A DNA stretch of 64,000 nucleotides, from NCBI RefSeq assembly GCF_028476545.1, contig NW_026731698.1, forward strand, positions 372,001 through 436,000. The letters are read 5' to 3'. The translations under genes were made by a program, and so were the position numbers. Shown piece by piece: positions 57,850 through 64,000 of the stretch (the stretch's first letter is position 1; every line of letters begins with the position of its first letter). The notes beneath the pieces were generated by a model that did not search any database, was not told the origin of the DNA, and worked only from the letters and a program-made list of their open reading frames with translations. This DNA is from Physella acuta. Its lineage: Eukaryota > Mollusca > Gastropoda > Physidae.

Positions 57850-59903
57850 TTAAAGCTAAAGCCCCTTCAATTTTTTTATCAAGATACAGAGTAATATTCT
57901 CAAATATTATTTATGAAAATAAAAGCTCAAAGAGAAGTAAAATAAGAACCATTACGTAATTGTGAATGTTAAACTCTCTGCTATAGCCCTGCTGTGAGTC
58001 TGTTGTATAAAATAGTTATGTAAAAGTATTATTTTTCAAAGCCCATATCTACAGTATTCATTTCTGTGATAACTTATTTTTACAATAAGGCATTTTGTAA
58101 TAAAATTCCTTCAAAAATCATATTTTTATTTTCGTATTAGTTTTTGTATATGTATATATATATTTGGTTTAACTCGAATCTGTTCCTCAAAACTAGAGTT
58201 TTAAATGTAAATTATCAGATTTACCCTATATGAAATCTAATCATTAGATTTTGTTAATAGCCAATTACAGATTTTGTAATATATGGGGTATCAAAATAAA
58301 GGGATGTAGCGTAAAAAACACATGGTATAGATACAGTTAAAATATTCTATCTATGCACCAATAGATAAATAGAAAAAAGGTGCATATAAATCATAACTTT
58401 GTCAAAACATTTACAAATGTTAAAACTTTTATTCCAAAATATTTAGTAAAACTTGAGAAGATAAACTTTAAGTTTCCGAAAAATGTTTTATCATTTATTC
58501 TGGTATTAATGTAGTGCAGACACGCTTGATACTTATACAGGCAAGCATCATAGTTTTGATTATTTATTAACTGTAGATATTGTATCGATAAAAATTTGTC
58601 AACTTTAGATTTGGCTTCCTCATTTTACAATAGCTTCTACATCACTTACATTGTTATGGATATATTTGTAGGGACAAATAAATTATCAAAAGACACTTGT
58701 TGATTCTTTGTTTGTTTTTTAATGTAATTTTCAAAATTTCATGTTCTTACTTCATTTTATTTATGTCTATTCTTGATGTTATTTATTATTAATGAACAAT
58801 TTTTTATGTAATTTATTTTTCTTTAAAATTTTTGTTCAAATTATTTTTAAAAATGTTGCTTAAGCTTAAAAATTAATAAATTAGAATTATAATTGTCATT
58901 TTTTAAAAGAAAACAAATGTTTTGAGTGTAATCGGGTGTTATAATTTGTTTAACTTAAAAAAGACAAAATAAAATTTTTTATAAAATTAATTTTATGACA
59001 ACTTCAATTATTGAACAATTTAGTAAAAATATTCAACAATTGTTTACATGTATTGCAACTTAATACACAAATTTCAGCAGTCTAGTTATACAGATGATAC
59101 AATATGTAGCAGAAAATGTTATTTAAGACTAATGGTAAAATGATGATGACCAATGCAACATAATACAGATCAGAATAGTAGTGGAGATATGTCAGACTTG
59201 TCATACACAATGATGACATTGCTTTTAAATGTCATTTACCATGGATGTCATGTACTCAATACTGATTGCAATCAAACACTTGATATTTACATCAAGATAT
59301 TTATTCTACATGATATGCACATCCTATAAATAGCTTTTACATTATAAAAATCACACAAATTTATAAAAATGCTTGCTAATACAGTACAACACTGAAGCAC
59401 CAATCGGGGGTGGTGTCTTGAAAGAAAAAATGTACAATAGAGATATAGGTAATGGTTACAATAACAACATTTTAATGATGACAAAAACAGATTCTCAACA
59501 AACTTTTACTTTACTACTTAAAACATATGCAAAGTAAAAATTATGGGTTTTTTTTTTTTTACTTATACCAATGACTGGTGTTTAAATGTATGTTTTCAAG
59601 AACTAAAAACAGATCAACAACTACCTACTGGACATTTATAGAAAACATTTAGAAAATCGAGATTCATTCTCTTCTTTGCTATGCAATACTTAGACAATTA
59701 TTTTTTGACAATTATAATATTCATAAGTTTGCAACCTGTAAATTAAACTTATAAATATTTAGTTCTAAGAAATGAATGGTAATGTTTTTGAAATAAATGG
59801 AATTGGATATTCACACATAATATTTTTACACATTTACAGAGCTGGGTTAATTGATAAAACTCTCTCAACCTAAACTGTAAAAAAATGGAATGATTTTTTA
59901 AAT
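57850..59903. other. Convergent intergenic and 3' UTR region, AT-rich
   Basis: No coding sequence recognised between the two convergent genes. It contains the 3' ends of both transcripts; ends on the minus side could use one of several TTTATT (AATAAA inverted) motifs. Confidence 0.6.
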
Positions 59904-62797
<2,894 letters not shown>

Positions 62798-63004
62798 TCC
62801 GCCCAAAGCGCAAGAACTCAACCACACGATACATTTAGTTTAGTTAGAAGATATGCAATTGAACAGTGCCGTGCACGTGCAGTGACCTTAATAGCTGCGT
62901 TAGGGTTAGGGTTCTGAGGTTTGTTTGTAAACACACCCATGCACTGTACCATCAAAAACATTGCCACAAATAAAAGCGGTAGTTTCTCTCCATTATGAGT
63001 CAAT

Positions 63005-63014
63005 TGCGCATGCG
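63005..63014. promoter_or_regulatory. NRF1-like palindrome upstream of ZC4H2
   Basis: TGCGCATGCG lies about 210 bp upstream of the ZC4H2 start codon, at the edge of a locally CpG-richer stretch (63000-63240). NRF1 sites of this form are common in animal housekeeping promoters. Binding here is inference. Confidence 0.45.
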
Positions 63015-64000
63015 TATCTTTTTCCGGCTAGAATCAGCCATAAGATAATTATTAGTATTTCTCGCTAACTTGGAGGCGTGGTCGGTTGCTAACAACAATA
63101 TGGCGTCCGGACCGGACGCTTGACTTCCGACGATTTTTCGGCCAAATTCCAGAGACCTTCTACTAATTAGTTTTTAAAATGTTTACCACGCGCAAAATGG
63201 CGGGACTTTCACGTTATAACAACAAGCTATAGGTGGCTGGGCTATATATGCCAGAAAAGCATTTTAAAATTTGCGTTGGAGAATGAAGGCTAAATTTGAA
63301 AGTTGGTTTCATCAAAAATACTAGAACTTTTTAAATATCGATTTCCATATTACAAAATTGATTTCCATAGTAAAGCATTATTAGTTTTATCAGTCTATGA
63401 AAAAATAAATCAAATATCATCAACCGTTTTTTTATAAGACCAGCCGCAAAAATGACAACCAAATTTTTTTTGAAAAAAAAACCACGTGACCACTATTTGG
63501 AGATCACTAGTGAGGAACTCTTGTGCATGGCCACTTAAAAAGTCTAACCTGATTTGTGGTTTTCTTTACCTTCAAGGGTTAGAAGAGTTGTCATGGAGAG
63601 ATGTGTTGGACATGGCAGTGATTGACAGTAAATATTAAATTAAGTAATTTAGTTTAAAAAGAACTAAAAACTCCAAAGTTAGTGCCTAATGGATTAAATA
63701 TGGATGTCTATTATTCAGTGGTCATGTTTAAATTGATAATTGCGTAAATTCTAGATTTAGTGAGAAAAACTATATTTGTAGGAATTATTGGCTTGTTATG
63801 GTAATGTAGTATAAGTAAGATGAAAGAAAACCGTGTTATAAGTATTATAAAACAATATATCTGCAAGACAACAGAAAAGGGACAAAGTATTAAGTTGTTG
63901 TTAACAGTTAAGTGTTTCATTGTTCAGTGTCCCAACAAATCATAAAGTCGCCAAGCCAAATCAAAAATTGGCTTCATCAATCAATGTCAAAGAAACTGAA
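63015..64000. other. Promoter-like and intergenic DNA to the window edge
   Basis: 63050-63240 has ATGGCGTCCGG and AAAATGGCGGGA (YY1-like cores) and a palindrome CGTCCGG-A-CCGGACG (63104-63118). The ATG there opens only a 7-codon frame. Beyond 63300 the sequence is AT-rich with no gene recognised. A divergent plus-strand transcript is possible but unproven. Confidence 0.45.

Noticed and set aside
62894-62908. Telomeric repeat
   Set aside because: Only two TTAGGG units; too short to mean an interstitial telomere.

Overview
This is animal nuclear DNA: genes have introns with GT/AG junctions, and the sequence is AT-rich and full of minisatellites, (TA)n tracts, tRNA-derived SINEs and short hAT-like transposons. 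Protein similarity recognised by eye points to a lophotrochozoan, and the SINE type and intron composition suggest a mollusc, perhaps a gastropod. The species is an inference, not a demonstration.

Layout. (1) 1-6911, minus strand: five exons of a core-2/I-branching beta-1,6-N-acetylglucosaminyltransferase (GCNT-like) gene, running off the left edge. Three of its exon boundaries are covered by tandem arrays whose repeat unit contains the splice site itself. (2) 8841-29551, plus strand: a three-exon gene for an unrecognised, low-complexity protein of about 532 residues. The exons agree in reading phase, the introns are 6.2 and 12.9 kb and filled with repeats, and the last exon runs into a 0.9 kb minisatellite. 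(3) 30-37.4 kb: a gene-free repeat zone with two hAT-like elements with perfect target duplications, a dispersed 0.69 kb repeat, and 3.2 kb of minisatellite ending about 280 bp before the next gene. (4) 37710-42009, plus: TMEM35A/NACHO-like acetylcholine-receptor chaperone (169 aa, 3 exons), with a 5'-truncated LINE in intron 1 and a long AT-rich 3' region. (5) 45.5-51.5 kb: a nest of transposons whose insertion order can be read from their target-site duplications. (6) 53768-57707, plus: SAXO4/PPP1R32-like axonemal protein (458 aa, 11 coding exons). (7) 59904-62797, minus: ZC4H2 zinc-finger protein (221 aa, 5 exons), tail-to-tail with SAXO4 and with a GC-rich promoter-like region upstream.

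The genes do not form an operon or a single pathway. NACHO and ZC4H2 both have neural roles in vertebrates, SAXO4 is ciliary, and GCNT acts in the Golgi. The strongest unusual signal is the splice-junction minisatellites of the GCNT-like gene: the tandem units carry exon end plus donor, or acceptor plus exon start, so dozens of near-identical splice sites sit next to the real ones. Exon coordinates were worked out by hand from reading frame, phase and GT/AG, and have not been checked against transcripts.
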